This document shows, piece by piece, positions 1 through 12,499 of a DNA stretch of 64,000 nt. The notes below the pieces were generated by a model. That model searched no databases, was not told the origin of the DNA, and saw only the letters and a list, made by a program, of their open reading frames with translations. Position numbers and translations under genes: made by a program. Each line of letters begins with the position of its first letter. Position 1 is the stretch's first letter. The stretch is taken from contig JAILWY010000014.1 in assembly GCA_022113835.1 (NCBI GenBank), forward strand, positions 2,356,001-2,420,000, given 5' to 3'. The stretch comes from Atopsyche davidsoni. Taxonomy: Eukaryota > Arthropoda > Insecta > Trichoptera > Hydrobiosidae.

Positions 1-2500
1 AGCTTTAAACCTACCCCGACAGAAAAGCTGACATATCTCCCGTTGTAGCGCTGAAGATGGACTTAATAAATAAGGTTTGGAATTTGAAATATATATTTTT
101 TAATTACTACCTTGCTGATACAACGAATCCAAAACAACTAGTGCCGTATCCAATTCGACCTCCGTTCCTCTGAAACTGAACGATAAGTTAAACCGCCATT
201 TGCAATTGTCAAATCAATCACATTCCAAACTCATGTATGTAAATAAAAACCTAATGTGAATAAACATTAATATATCCTTGCTTATGGAGAATTAACTAGC
301 ATACCCACGAATACGTGCTCACTAATGAAAAAAAAAAAGTAAGAATTCGGCAGCACGTCAGCGAGTTGTCGAAAATCGTAGATTGACGCGTGATTTCCGA
401 AAGGGTGATCAACGAAAATAATAACTGACAGGTATCCAATACGTGACGCGAATTTTATAAATAATTACGGTCTTGGCAGTTTGTTAACTTTAGTTGACTA
501 TTTATGCATGCATGAAAATAAAAAATATATATATATAGTGAGTTTTAAAATAGTTTTCAGTTTTCGTAGTAATAAATATTGTAGTACATACGTTGCAACG
601 CTGCGCAAGCAATTATTGCGAAGATGCCAAAATTGTGCAATCAATTGCACAGAAAATTGGGCGGAAGAATATCCCGGCAGGTTTCCACGGCGCGCCGCCA
701 GTGTTGCCGTCTCGCGCTTTGCATTTTCGCGAGGCGGGCATTCTTTGCGACTTCGGTGTTGCTATCTTCGGTCGGGCATCGGCGTGTTATGCAAATGCCC
801 GCACGACTGGCTGGGTGTGGTCCGCCTCTCCCAGCCTCTCCCAGCCTCTCCCAGCCTCTCCCAGCCTCCCGGGCCCTCGCAGGGAGGGACCGGAGACAAC
901 GGTAAAATAACTGGCGACCCGGAGCGGAGCCCAGCCCTCGTCGTGGCCGGCAACGACTCTCGGGCGTCTATTGTCTCCGGGCACTCGCGAGGGGAAAACA
1001 TCGGAAACCGATTGACACACGAAACCTCTACTGATATATATCCGTAATATTTCCAGAGACTTAAAAAAAAACGTCTAAAAGTGTGCTTTTTATCACGCAT
1101 TAGCTTGGCATACACTCGCATTCCCAGTTCTTGGGGGTGTTCTTGTATCGCGGTAGCTTCAAAACTACCACGCGAATCGGCTCAGCAGCCGGTCCCTCGA
1201 AGGTCACGAGGTCATCCCGATTGCACAAAACTCCCAGCGCAAATGTCATTATTTAATCACTCCGTTTCGACCGTTATTTTTGTACACTTGCGGAGAACAG
1301 CCGCAAAACAAAGATAAATATGGCACAGTCACTTCCGGGCTGATTTTTTATGCGTTTGCATTGGAACGCTATGTGAAATATTCCATGGATAACAGTTTGG
1401 ATGGGAAATTAAAAATGATTTCACCATTATTAAATAATATTTAAAAAATATACTAATGTATATGGCAACACTTGCCAGTTCACTTGCGCGTTCCTCGTTG
1501 CATTCTTTTTTTAAACTATGTACTTAAACAGTTCTTAAATCATAATTCAAATATGGAACGGGCAAACTTAACCTTTCTTTGGTCGCTCAGAGTTTGGCCG
1601 TTATTTTTGTTATGAACACAAATAGCATTAACTACTGTGTGTACGTATATTTGGATAAGCAGCATAATGCTGAGTCACACAGACGCTATTTTCGCATGCC
1701 TCGTCAAGCTCTAAGCGCGATAAATAAAACTGATTTAAAAATTTCTCATATGATATGTTATCCGAATTCAATCAATATTTACAGAATTTGAAACGGAGTA
1801 GGATTAGTTTGGTTTTTTGATAATAGTTATCGATTGTAATGAATAGTTCGTCACGGATTGAATCTAGTAAGGTTTAAAGTTTATTTGTATGATACTACAG
1901 TACTTATAACACATATGAAGCCTGACTTTGAGAATTTCGTATGGTAAAAATATATGTGGCGATCCAGTCCATATCCTGATTCCTTGCTTTCCGAGGAGAC
2001 AAAGTCGAAGTCTTGACTCGATGGGCTGACCATTGTAAGAAACCCAGGCAGAAGATTTAATGAACAAAATGACATTAGATAAAGCTAAGCGAGAAAGTAT
2101 ATATTATACTTCTTATAGTACTGGTGAAATTATTTTTTTTTCTTCAGTCATTGGCCAACATAGGATGTTGTCAAATCAGTCACATAACACAAAATAAAAT
2201 TTTTGAAAATCACTAAAAATATTCATTCTTAAGACTGGACGTTGAACGTCATCCAGCGGTCAATCGACAAAAAACAGCCTAACTATTGATTAAGCACCTA
2301 ATGCCCAAGGTGTAGTGGGTTTTTATACGAACAATCGTGCATTATGAATTGAAAAATAATAAAAATACGTTATTTTTTGTGAGAGTAGGGTGAGGTATAC
2401 CTGTGCCGGGCGGCGCGCGCACGACTGAAAGGGTACGGCGCACATCTCCGCTGTAATTTCGATTCGGTATTATTCTACCTGGACGTATTGAATGACCGAG
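1..2500. other. no recognisable gene; one short minisatellite
   Basis: AT-rich DNA with a GC-rich patch at about 660-1000. Open frames here are short and overlap on both strands without recognisable domains. A strong-looking 3' splice site (T-rich tract ending TTCAG at 2,147, plus strand) is followed by AATAAA near 2,191, but no coding frame supports a terminal exon. I see nothing else to annotate. Confidence 0.6.
823..868. repeat. 10-bp GC-rich minisatellite
   Basis: About four and a half head-to-tail copies of the decamer CCTCTCCCAG. It sits inside the GC-rich patch and explains the Ser/Pro-rich open frames across it. Confidence 0.9.
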
Positions 2501-2524
2501 CGTCGAGATTACAGGTAATCGTCT

Positions 2525-2577
2525 TACCTGTCGGCCTGCGCGGCGTCCCTTGCAGGCTTTCAAACCCCACCGAGGAC
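2525..2577 (-). other. candidate internal exon, minus strand
   Basis: On the minus strand, an acceptor-like stretch (ATTTTATTTACAAG) precedes 53 nt of GC-rich sequence ending GACAG and followed by the donor GTAAGAC. It lies downstream, on the same strand, of the candidate first exon at 14,198-14,265. Joined to that exon's phase it would stay open. No protein family is recognisable. The GC-rich block may instead be an unrelated island, and the acceptor is ordinary, so this is a weak call. Confidence 0.2.
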
Positions 2578-2979
2578 CTCCTTGTAAATAAAATTTCACC
2601 CAAAAAATTGACAATTTCCTAAAAATTAGCAATAATATTAGAAAATATTAAATATAGTATTTATTGCTATCATTGATTTTAAAAAAATAGTAATACAGAA
2701 TAGATAATTTTGGTCAAGTTACTTGCTAGATAATAGTCTGTATCTAATATCAAAGCACCCATCAAAATAAAATTTCTCAAGTTAAACTTCAGATCGAGCA
2801 GCCGTTGGCGCGCCACACCGTTCGGGAGCAACTGGCCGGAGGTCCGCGGGGATATCCTTTGTGGCTCCACGCTATGCAGTGTCTCGGCCGCGAGAGATGA
2901 TCGCCTGCGTCTCGCGTACCTTCGACGTCGTCGCGGAAGGGCGCGGCGAATCCTCTCATTATTACAGTCCATTATTGTG

Positions 2980-4210
2980 GATTGTATAACGAATCCGCCG
3001 AAATGTAATCAACAATAATTGAACTCAGTTGTTGCGCGATTGGATTGGGTGTTCTTTGAAAAATTCTGAATTCAAATAGGCTTCGGAATCGTACAAGATG
3101 TATTCAAATTTCGAACAGTATATTCAAATTTCGAACAAAATCTAGATTTGAATCTCGCGACTACGGATGCGACGAATCGCGGGTTGGTTTTTTTTTTGTC
3201 AGCGCGGGTGTTGTGGGAACGCATAAAAGGCTAGGTTTACTCCAGAATTAAGGTCGTAAATCCAATCATTAAACCGAAATGATTGTAAAGTTTTTGCGTC
3301 TGCGACTTACATTTAAAAAAAATATCTTAAGTCGTTTTCAACGGTTAAGAAACAGCTTCGGAAATATAAATTAAAAGCTAGAGCAAGATGCAAGATGTGA
3401 GAAATAAAGATGAGAGCACTATGATAGAGAATATATGGCGATGGAAAAGGGACGTAAAAGTAATGATGAAAGGGTTGCCGATTCCTCAAAGTATATTGAA
3501 AATTCAAGCAGAGCAATTGCAGAACATCGTGATCTTTCTTTCCCGTGGTTTTGGCGTGTCGTGAGATATAAAGATACGCGAGATGAGAGCACTTGGCACA
3601 TGTATGCCTCCGCCGTGACCGTATCGCAGCACTTCTAGTTTCCGAGTGCTCTCAAGTGTCGCGGCTTCTTGTGCGTCCATTGCGGGCCATATGCCCTCGG
3701 TATCGAGTTACGTCTAAATGATCCCCATTCCCTCGGGTGGCCGCTGTCGCACGTAAGCTACACACACACGCTGAGACACAACCGACAGCCGAACTAACTG
3801 CCCGATAACTTATTTTTGCGATTAACTAATAATAAAAAATTTAAAAAACATTTAAAACGAATAACCGTTTGGTTATCGGATGTGTCGCTGCGTGCTAAGG
3901 CAGCTTTACCGACCGGAAAACGCTACTTGCGTGAATTTGTTAGAAGGGCATACGTAACGATTTTTTTTGAACAAGCTGTATAGATAATAAAATCAATAAT
4001 TTTTTAATACTACACAGACATTCAATACTTGAAATTCACCTCAGCTACATACGATATTTAAATATTATATTATCATAATTTATCAAGTGTTTCAATAGTA
4101 TTTTGAGAACAAAGTATGCAACTAACAGCCACGGTGCCTAATGTATTCGGTTAATTTTGCATTCTACATGATCTGAAAAATCCACCGCGCGCCATTGAAG
4201 TGTATCATTT
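2980..4210. other. no recognisable gene
   Basis: A GC-rich patch just upstream (2,790-2,960) encodes only an Arg-rich chance frame. The stretch itself is AT-rich, with a second GC patch at 3,600-3,790. Nothing else is supported. Confidence 0.5.
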
Positions 4211-4220
4211 GGAGACTTAC

Positions 4221-4290
4221 ACCATCTCTCAGAAGTGGGAGGGTCGATCGATTCACGTTGGTCGTTCAACTTACCTGGAAAGAAATAAAA
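4221..4290 (-). promoter_or_regulatory. candidate recursive splice site (ratchet point) with RS exon
   Basis: Reading the minus strand, a pyrimidine-rich tract (TATTTTTATTTCTTTCCAG) is followed at once by GTAAGTTG. The 3' splice site therefore regenerates a consensus 5' splice site: the junction lies between 4,275 (last intron base, G of CAG) and 4,274 (G of GTAAGT). A second GTAAGT occurs at 4,220-4,215, which would define a 54-nt exon at 4,221-4,274 with an early in-frame TGA in one frame. This matches the layout described for recursive splicing in long introns. It lies about 9.9 kb downstream of a same-strand candidate first exon at 14.2 kb. Function is inferred from the motif only. Confidence 0.5.
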
Positions 4291-4715
4291 ATACAAATGA
4301 GTACAATTATAAAACAGTCAGAGTCTGTGTTCGTATAGCTGAAACTCATAATATAAGTAAAAGCCCCCTCTGATTGAACTTGAACCTCCTTCGGTAAATG
4401 ACTGCGCAATTCTGAGTTGTATATGTAAGCAGAATTACGTACACCGTGGCATAATGAAGTCATGTTTAATTTACAACTTTGTGCTCGAAAGCAAAAACTA
4501 CGAGAGTAAAATATCCAAAAAATAAAATGTTAACTTTGATACCATAAAGCTTTTCGCAGCGTCCTCGTAAAGGACTAATGTTAATGTTGATACAATTTTG
4601 AAATAAACGCAATCGACTTTATAAACAATGAACCAAAACACATTCTTAAAAAATGATTCACAATTGAGTATATTACATTGTAAGAGATCTTATGACATAT
4701 GCACCAAATTCGAAG

Positions 4716-4775
4716 TACTTCAACACCCAAGAATCCAAATCAACTCATAAAAGCGGCAACCGAAACCTACGACCG
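4716..4775. repeat. fragment of a dispersed repeat also present at 32.9-33.1 kb
   Basis: About 55 bp (GAAGTACTTCAACACCC through CCGAAACCTAC) align with one arm and the flank of the inverted repeat at 32,901-33,110, sharing CCAAATCAA, GCGGC(A/G)ACC and GAAACCTAC blocks. It is probably a relic of the same MITE family. Confidence 0.5.
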
Positions 4776-4779
4776 TACC

Positions 4780-6040
4780 GTGTCAACAAACATTGCTTTA
4801 CATAAGCCCAACCTAAGCGAAGTTTTAACAACAGATCGGTCAACTTAGCACGTCTAACAAGACTAATTGATCAACGCCCAACCGGCTCCAGATCACGTTT
4901 CACGCGCGCCTCATGCGGCACCATCTGCTCCGGGTCCAGGGCGCTGGGCTGATGCTGTGACGGAGACTTCCAGGTAACGGGAACCTAACGCCCGCATTCC
5001 TCGGGGGGTGGGGCGGAACCCACGGCCTGGCGACTACCCTGCAGGGACGCTGGCTTTGCCAGTCTTCGGGAATCGACTTACGATTGTCAAGTTATAATCT
5101 AGAATTTCATATTTATAATTATTAAGTATTACTACATCGTTTACAATACTTCTTTCTTGTTTTATAATTTTTTTTGTACATTAAATTTTTTTCTTCAAAA
5201 TGAGGAATGTTTGCTCGTAAGGGTCGTTTAAAATATAGAAAAACGCACACTTTTTTTAAACGTTTAAGTTTTCATAAAATATTATTTATATAAAATCAAC
5301 TTGAATTATTATAAGTAAAACTATTTAAACAAGCAATGTGGATAGACATTTTATAAAATAGTATTCTATTATCATATTTATGTAAAACTTGTGATGGTAA
5401 TAATCAATAGACTCGTCGATGCCAACCGAGTCTAGTGACGAAAGAAATTCTCCAAAAGCATTTTTACGGCACCGTTCGACGTCAGTTTGGCCACGGTGCC
5501 GTTGTGCCAGCGAAAATTTAGCTGGCTATGAGCAAGTGATGAATCTCTAGGTTGCTAGATAAATACTACGATCAGTTCTATAAAGACACATAAATATTTT
5601 TAATGTCTATTCAACATAGCGAAGACCAACATAATAGAAAGCGAGAGCAGACTTATTAAAGCATGCAATGTATACGTGGTAATCGTCAGGATCAGCGAAC
5701 TGCGGTTCAAGGGAATAGGTGGTCGTAGCGCGCCCTCCGCCGGCCAGGGCGGAGGTCCGCAAACCCGTTTCCACGTCCAGTCCCCCCGGAGTCCTGTCCG
5801 AGGACGCTGAGGGTCTCCGCCCCCTGTCGCCCGGGGGCGCGGGCGGGACGCTCTGCACCAGCACGCAACCGCCCGGCCCACGCGGAGATGCGCTTATTAC
5901 GATTGATTATAACCTCATTCTGGGGTACAATATTTAGGTACGAGTGGTTCGACCCCACACCTCCACAGCCGAACTGTAACCAACCAACTGAACTGTATAA
6001 GGCAAGCCTAGCATTCCACATCGGTGGCAGACTCAACTTT
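4780..6040. other. no recognisable gene; two GC-rich patches
   Basis: GC-rich patches at 4,880-5,060 and 5,720-5,890 are separated by very AT-rich sequence. Open frames over the second patch exist on both strands with biased Pro/Arg/Gly composition, as expected from base composition alone. Confidence 0.5.
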
Positions 6041-6050
6041 CGTTTACATT

Positions 6051-6152
6051 TATAAAAGTGTCATTTAAATTCGAGGCAGTTTTAAATTCATTATCGAGCA
6101 GATGGACAAAAGGAAACGGCGAGGTTTTTGCCACCATATTTTCCAATTACGG
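6051..6152 (+). promoter_or_regulatory. candidate TATA promoter and first exon
   Basis: TATAAAAG at 6,051-6,058 is followed 27 bp later by an initiator-like GGCAGTTT, then by ATGGACAAAAGG at 6,102, whose -3 purine gives an acceptable start context. That frame runs basic (MDKRKRRGFCHHIFQ) to a consensus donor, GGAAAC then GTAAGTGC, at about 6,152. Promoter, start and donor are correctly ordered within about 100 bp. The frame also continues open past the donor to a stop near 6,213, and no family is recognisable. Confidence 0.25.
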
Positions 6153-8360
6153 AAACGTAAGTGCGGGTCCGGGCAGGAAACCGGAAGCCGCTGGCAGAAA
6201 TTTGGCGATGGCTAATAGCCGACAGCTGGTCCCACAGCATCCCGTGTCGCTTGGCGCTCTTACATTATATCCTCGCTACATTGTGACCGCCCTGGTGTGG
6301 CGGTCGGCAGTGATTGAAAAGAGCCTACACCAGAGAGTATCACAATTATAGTCCGTCCGAAATTAGACGTTCAAACTGAAGATTATATGACATATGTTAT
6401 ATAATCGCAGTGTTCTCAACTTCAAAGACACCTGAAGAAGATTTACAATATAATCCTATAAGCTCGGAACACCAGAACTGACGAGGCGCTACAGCGAAAT
6501 TTTTAACGGTTTTACAGTAATTTGGTTTTAGCAGCAGTTCAACGACTTTAGAGCTGATAGGCCACTCCCTGTTGAAGCCAGCCAAGCTTTCACACCCTTG
6601 CGTGTTTTATTTGCTGGCTGGTCGTCCGAGGCTTTCTCTTGTGTTGTGTTGCAACAGGGAGGAATGAAACTCACACAGTCGACAATTTTTTTTATCTTAG
6701 ACAATAATTTATGCACCAGCTTTGCTTCTACCGGTGTGTTTGCGCCGAGTTGACTACAGCGAGTAGGTGGCAGAGGAGGTCCGTTCAAAACCAATCTGGC
6801 ATTGTTCCGCTCCCTGGGCGTCGCGGGCCCTGGGCGCATTGCGTAGCGTGACGGATCTCTCACACGAATCTTTAATTCTATTTATTTTTTTCAATACTCG
6901 CATTACAGACATGATGGAACGCACGATTTAATCCGCCCAAACCAAAACCGACAATCACCCATTAAATGATAAACTGTTTGAATAATTTCATTTAAATCCG
7001 CGCGGAATATTCAATTTGGACCGTCCAAAATAAGCAGCTGACTCGGATCTGATCATTATTAAAAATTACAATTTAAATAGAAGCGATATTTGAACACATC
7101 ACTCATCATCATACGAGCGATAGTTTACATTCAATTTCTCATCTTGCCGCATTTTGCGTGCCAAAAGCAAATTGGACTTGTTCCAAACTGGTAGGTCAGA
7201 TTTTTGGGTGTTTTGATGTGGAGTGTCGCAAATCGATCCAGGCTATTGCTGATTGATTTTTTGTCGATTCCGACCGTTAAATTTGGCCACATTCGGCTTC
7301 GGAGGGCCGCGCCCGCGGTGGAGCACATGGGGCCGCGGGTGGAGGCGGCACAGGAAACCCGATACTGATTGATGGCGCGCATCCTCCCCACATGGCCACC
7401 ACACTTGGCGCGGCGGAGTCCCCAGCCTGTCGTACATCGATCGGATTTTAAAAACCGAAAGTAGTGTGACAAAAAAAAAAAAAAAACCCTCCGACCATCT
7501 TGAAAACGAAAATTAACGGTTTCCCGGCGGCATCAGCGATTTTGGCTAAGGTAGAGTTTTTTTTTTTTCTTTACTATCGCAGTCATTTATTAAGACGTTT
7601 CGGCTACGGTACTGCATCAAAAAGTAAGCGCATATCGTGTTTATAAAATTGTACATTTGATCAAGACAACAAGAATACCTTATGCTGTGCGCCTATTGAA
7701 AATTAAAACGCATTCAGACCGTTAATGGCGCATTTGCATAATTATCGCACTTACGTTCCCCCTGTGTAATAATAGTACGTATTAAAAAAATGTTGGATAA
7801 ACGTTATATGTGACGTCACACAGCTGTCGACGTCAACCCCTGCAAGTGCGGAGCCGTTGACCTAAAAGTACTCGCATCCCTGTCTAATGCACTCGCACCG
7901 CAATAGAATGAATGAGAAAAGAGACAATAACCCCTCGTTGCAATATTCACACTGTGCATTGCCGAGTCAATAAACTTACTCGCTTGTATTAAAAATAGCA
8001 TCGCACTGTGGGGTACATCGGCTAGGACTACATTTGTTTGTAACGATAATAAAATTGCTTGGTAACACTAAAAATAGTATCACAACTTGGGACACTTCTC
8101 GTAGTGGTGTTTTTGAGATTTTAACACAGAAATACTTCGCTTATGAATATATTAACGAGTGTCTGGCAATATTTGATAGTTGTATTATTATCGAATTGAA
8201 ACATTTGAGTCAGGGTACAAAAAAAAATACATGTTGTTTCAAGATATTTTCATTCAAAATCAAAATAAAATGTCAAATCCAACAAATATATAATCCAGCA
8301 ATAAAAGTTGTAACCTTAACAATTTAAGTGTGTAAAATTATATTAGTTTATTTCGGTAAT

Positions 8361-8399
8361 ATCTTAACGGTTTTTTATTTTCAGTCATCGGAAGTGAGT
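8361..8399 (+). other. candidate 9-nt microexon
   Basis: A branch-point consensus (CTTAAC, 8,363-8,368), a T-rich tract ending TTTTCAG (AG at 8,383-8,384), nine bases TCATCGGAA (8,385-8,393) and a consensus donor GTGAGT (8,394-8,399) follow each other. Nine bases is a multiple of three, so inclusion would add three residues without changing frame. No flanking exon is proven; the nearest upstream same-strand candidate ends at about 6,152. Confidence 0.35.
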
Positions 8400-9461
8400 C
8401 AATTAATACAACATAGTAGTGTGCACTCAAAAATTCATTGAATCAGCGTCTCTGTCTCGCTCATTGCACCGCGCGCAAAACGAATGAAACGCACAATGAC
8501 TACACACACTCATTGAAGTTGAGCGAGCGTAAAATGACGCTACGGTGCACTCCGTCTCATTCACGCCCGTCGCGGGCCGCGGCGTTGGAGGGGGACGCGA
8601 GTACTTTTGCACTGGATTATTTGATTATTCATAGGGGCAGGCGGGTGTGGTAATGAAGTGGTGTGTTTGTATTTCACTCTCGTCCGTTGCGACGGCGTGC
8701 GGGGGAGAGTGACAGCGATACCTCATTAGCCCACAATGCTCGCATAGTTCTTTTATTCGCGTTTATAGGGGAACATTTACGATTTGTTAAAATCGATATT
8801 ACATATATATACATAAAAAAAAACACCGAATATAACTGCTCACCAAATACATGATAAATGATCACCTATAACACATCTCGTAGATTATGTTTTGAACAAT
8901 TTTTTTCATAGACGGTTCTTCGAGATATCAAGAGGGTTCAATGGCTCCAAGTAAATTCATAATAGTAATAGTGTTAGTGCATTACATTTATTTTCAAGCC
9001 TAAATACTTTAAAAAAAAAAAAACGTTATAAACGAGATATTGAACCCATTTCAGCCAGCTATCCTGAATATATATTTTTTTTGTATAAATTCACTAAAGA
9101 CGATGCGTTACCGTTCGGTTGTGTCAATACGCAATACACCCGATACGGCATTAATTGAAAAAGTCGCGTACACGCCGAGCCGAGCGACGGTGCGGCGCGA
9201 CAAAAGATCACCTGACGCGACGTAACGGGTCCAGGTATCCGCACAGGACGCCCTCCCCGGCCAGGGCCCACAATGGGGCGCAGCAGACGGCCTTTGTGGG
9301 GCGACTTTTCGGAATCCACCTAAACTGAATGGGTGACAGTGTAATTTTTAAAAAAATATTTGCATAAACGTGATGTATAGAAACTTAACATATGTACCTG
9401 CGGCGGATAAAAAAAAATACAGGTTATTTGCTTTTGATTAGATGATCGCTGGTGATCTTAG

Positions 9462-9516
9462 TAGTTAGATATATATATATATATACACACACATATATAT
9501 ATTTATATATATACAC
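9462..9516. repeat. AT/AC microsatellite
   Basis: Runs of (AT)n and (CA)n, ending in a second (AT)n run, interrupted only by single bases. Confidence 0.9.
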
Positions 9517-10743
9517 GAACATACTTTGTTTGAAGCCGCGAACCGAGTTAAATGCTATCGAGAAAGGGTATGAATGTTACCCCTCAAAAAAAACTCAGGA
9601 TAAATTTTAAGTTTCTGCAATCATACCTGATGCACCTTGAATAAATCCAAGTATGTTTAAACGACTAAAACAGCATTGCATGCATGTTTATATGCAGTTC
9701 GTTTGCTTTGCCGGTTTCCATAGAAATTAAAACGCGATAAGGGAGTTCCGCATAGTGCTATCTGCGCAGTCGGGCTTCCTCGCTAATCATAATCAAACAC
9801 CAGCAGTACACCATGCAGGTCTGCACTGCAACAATACCATTGTGCGAGGGGCGTGGGTAGTGGCGAGGGGGCGCCCTGCAGCTGCCCGCGCATCTGCCGC
9901 CGCACGCGAGACGGTACCGCACCCGCGGGGTAGCGGACAACGTTTCATTTGTAGTACTCCATATTTCAAACAATACATGCGATAAGCCAAATGACCATGA
10001 GTTTAAGATATTTGGTGTTATTATCGAAGTTTACACACCTGTGAAATGTACCATTTTTACTTTTATCAAAAGCCGAAAAAAACGGGTAAAATACCGGTAG
10101 TGGTGTGTGCAATGAGTTCAACATTCTAGCAATATTTGTAATAAAAATATCACAAATTACTAATTGTTCATAAAATATTGTATACACTAATGTTATGTAC
10201 CATATATATTATGCTTCTACTATAGTTTTTGGCAACAATTTATAAAAAACCGATAAAATATGCATATTTTAATTTATTAACTATACGCCCCTTGCTTTTA
10301 CTATAATTATCTGTTTTATTTTGTTTGCGGTGCTAACGAATGACAATAATAAAACTGATAAGGCTATCAACGGCTTGTGATCTACGCAATCAATGCAGCA
10401 ATAAATTCATGTTAATAATTCTTAGCTATTATACTAGTATTCAAAAGGATTTCACTGTGTTTCTGCCTGAGGTACAGCACTGAAAATGTATAAATACCTG
10501 CAGAGATCCAAGACATCCCGAGGTACAACAATAGCTGACAAAACCTACGGTAATCAAGATTTTTCTAAAATCAACACCCAATATCAAAATAAATAAAATT
10601 TTATAGAAAATCTTCAATCCAAAAACAACTTTGTTTCCTAGGAGCGAACTAATTTATTTGCAATGCAATCTTTAACAATAAATATATTTTCATATAGTTA
10701 TATAGTTTCAAAGCCGTTACGGCGAGCGGTGTGGCGGTGACCC

Positions 10744-10796
10744 CGCGCGCACGTGCCGCGTGCATGCCGCGTGCATGCCGCGTGCATGCCGCGAGC
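10744..10796. repeat. 11-bp GC-rich tandem repeat
   Basis: Three and a half copies of a CATGCCGCGTG-type unit within a 110-bp GC-rich patch. The open minus-strand frame over it is a by-product of base composition. Confidence 0.85.
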
Positions 10797-11379
10797 ACGC
10801 CGCCCCCCGCCGAGTTGGCGCACGCGGGGGCCTCGCCCTCACCCTGCACATGCTATTTCTAACGTACTCTCGATCGTGGCTTACTGCTATATATTCGCGA
10901 AATAACGGTCAATGCTCAATTTAGCAATACTCGAGTAAAAGGGCTTTAAATAAACACATTGTAACTATCAAATATTTCAAATATATCCAGTGTGGTAGAA
11001 ATCCACTACAGTGCATTAAAATTACAGAGTACCTCATAATTAAGTATCATTTATTATTTATCAATCGATACGATTGGTATATGTATTATAAAAACTTGCG
11101 CGTATATTTTATAACATTACGATTACTCGTCGCTTGGTACAATTCAATGAAACGCCCTACAAGTCAAATAGAAAAAAAAAAAAAAAGTATTGTTGCAATT
11201 AAAACAGGCGACATTACAAACAAAATAGATATTTAAAATATTCAGTGCATATCAAGCATTTGTGTAGTGACATAGGTGCGCGTATTTTTTCGTAAATTCC
11301 GAAATATTAAGGTTTAAATTATGGACTTTTTGCTTGATTAAGCGTTGTCTTATTGACAATTGTGTAAATTAAAAATTCG

Positions 11380-11467
11380 TCGTGCGATAAACATATTAAA
11401 TCGAGTGTTGTGGATTTGTGAAGTGATACGAAATTTCACGCTTTTTAACGGCTATTCGGGTGAGTTT
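11380..11467 (+). other. candidate untranslated first exon
   Basis: A GT/TG-rich stretch typical in look of insect 5' untranslated exons (GTGTTGTGGATTTGTGAAGTG at 11,405) ends ATTCGG and is followed by the consensus donor GTGAGT at 11,462. There is no long frame. Evidence is the donor and composition only. Confidence 0.2.
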
Positions 11468-11620
11468 ATAGAGCAGACTATATAAATTTAAGCAAATACG
11501 TTGTGTAATTTATAAACAATGCTTTTTTGTACCAATGGCGAGCGATGCTAAAGAATAAGTTTTTATAAGAATTTACGCTAAAATGATATATATAACACTC
11601 GTTCGTAAGAAAATTGCATA

Positions 11621-12016
11621 CAGTAATACACCGCTTTACGCGACTCCGTTATGCGCGGTTTCACTATAACGCGAATTTCAAACTTCGCGTTAAAATGCCT
11701 CGCATTACGCGAATTTCTTATTTTTACGAATGTGTATTAACATAATGCAGTCATTGACTTCTTTTAACAATTAAAAACAGCGTTGAACGTATTTTACAAG
11801 AACGTAAAAGAAACGCTACCCATAAGACAATACATGTATTTTTTCAGTAAAAATAACATGTAATACTGCATAAAGTATTATTTCAAATGATTCGTATTTT
11901 TTTGTATTAAGTTTTGACTATGTATGTATGTTTAATCGTAAACCCCGATATACGCGAATTTCACTTAACGCGATTTTTTCCGGAACGTATGCCTCGCCTA
12001 AAGCGGAGCATTACTG
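11621..12016. mobile_element. Tigger/pogo-like MITE, copy 1
   Basis: A 396-bp element bounded by TA dinucleotides (11,619-11,620 and 12,017-12,018). Terminal inverted repeats begin CAGTAATAC and continue with a GCTTTACGCG-type motif, mirrored as AAAGCGGAGCATTACTG at the right end. It has no coding capacity. A second, about 358-bp copy sits at 28,203. TA duplication and CAGT-type termini fit pogo/Tigger-mobilised MITEs. Confidence 0.85.
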
Positions 12017-12139
12017 TACTTAATTTTTTGCCAAAAAATCAAGTCAAATTTTCTGGCGTATTCAATGAATTATTTTAAATATGAGACAGAGCAATTCATG
12101 AATTAGTATTGAAATCTTGATAGTAATACTGACTATTAG

Positions 12140-12440
12140 TCACAGTCGTCGTGTAGACGGTTTTAGTGGTGAATACTCGTTGATATCCAAAGATACGAGT
12201 TGATGCGAATTCGCAAGCAGCCGAGGGAGACGGCCGACGAGGCCGGCGCTCGTCGGGAAGATTGCCTCATTGCTGAGGGTGCCACCCTCGCGCGGGCAGC
12301 CAGGCGCACATCCTGCGCCGGCCGGCGAGCAGGGCCCTCCGCCCCCCCCTCGGCCCCGCCGGATACCAGGAGTGCTGATCGTCCAAGGAGACACGCCAGA
12401 ACTGGTTACTCCGGACCTCCGAGGACCGGATAGCTGTCGT
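12140..12440. other. GC-rich island, function unknown
   Basis: About 250 bp of high-GC DNA (12,200-12,430) with overlapping open frames on both strands and no recognisable domain. It could be a regulatory island or a decayed GC-rich repeat. Confidence 0.4.
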
Positions 12441-12499
12441 ATAGAGGATGTTGTTACTTCTAGGGCTAACCTTACCCAACAAAATCAATCTCTCTCAAG

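Noticed and set aside
481..1121. Overlapping frames of up to 188 codons
   Set aside because: GC-patch composition and the CCTCTCCCAG repeat explain them; frames compete on both strands with no domain.
9380..9425. T-rich tract, GCAG then GTACAT on the minus strand as a ratchet site
   Set aside because: The regenerated donor (GTACAT) is poor compared with the 4.27-kb site, and the tract is interrupted.
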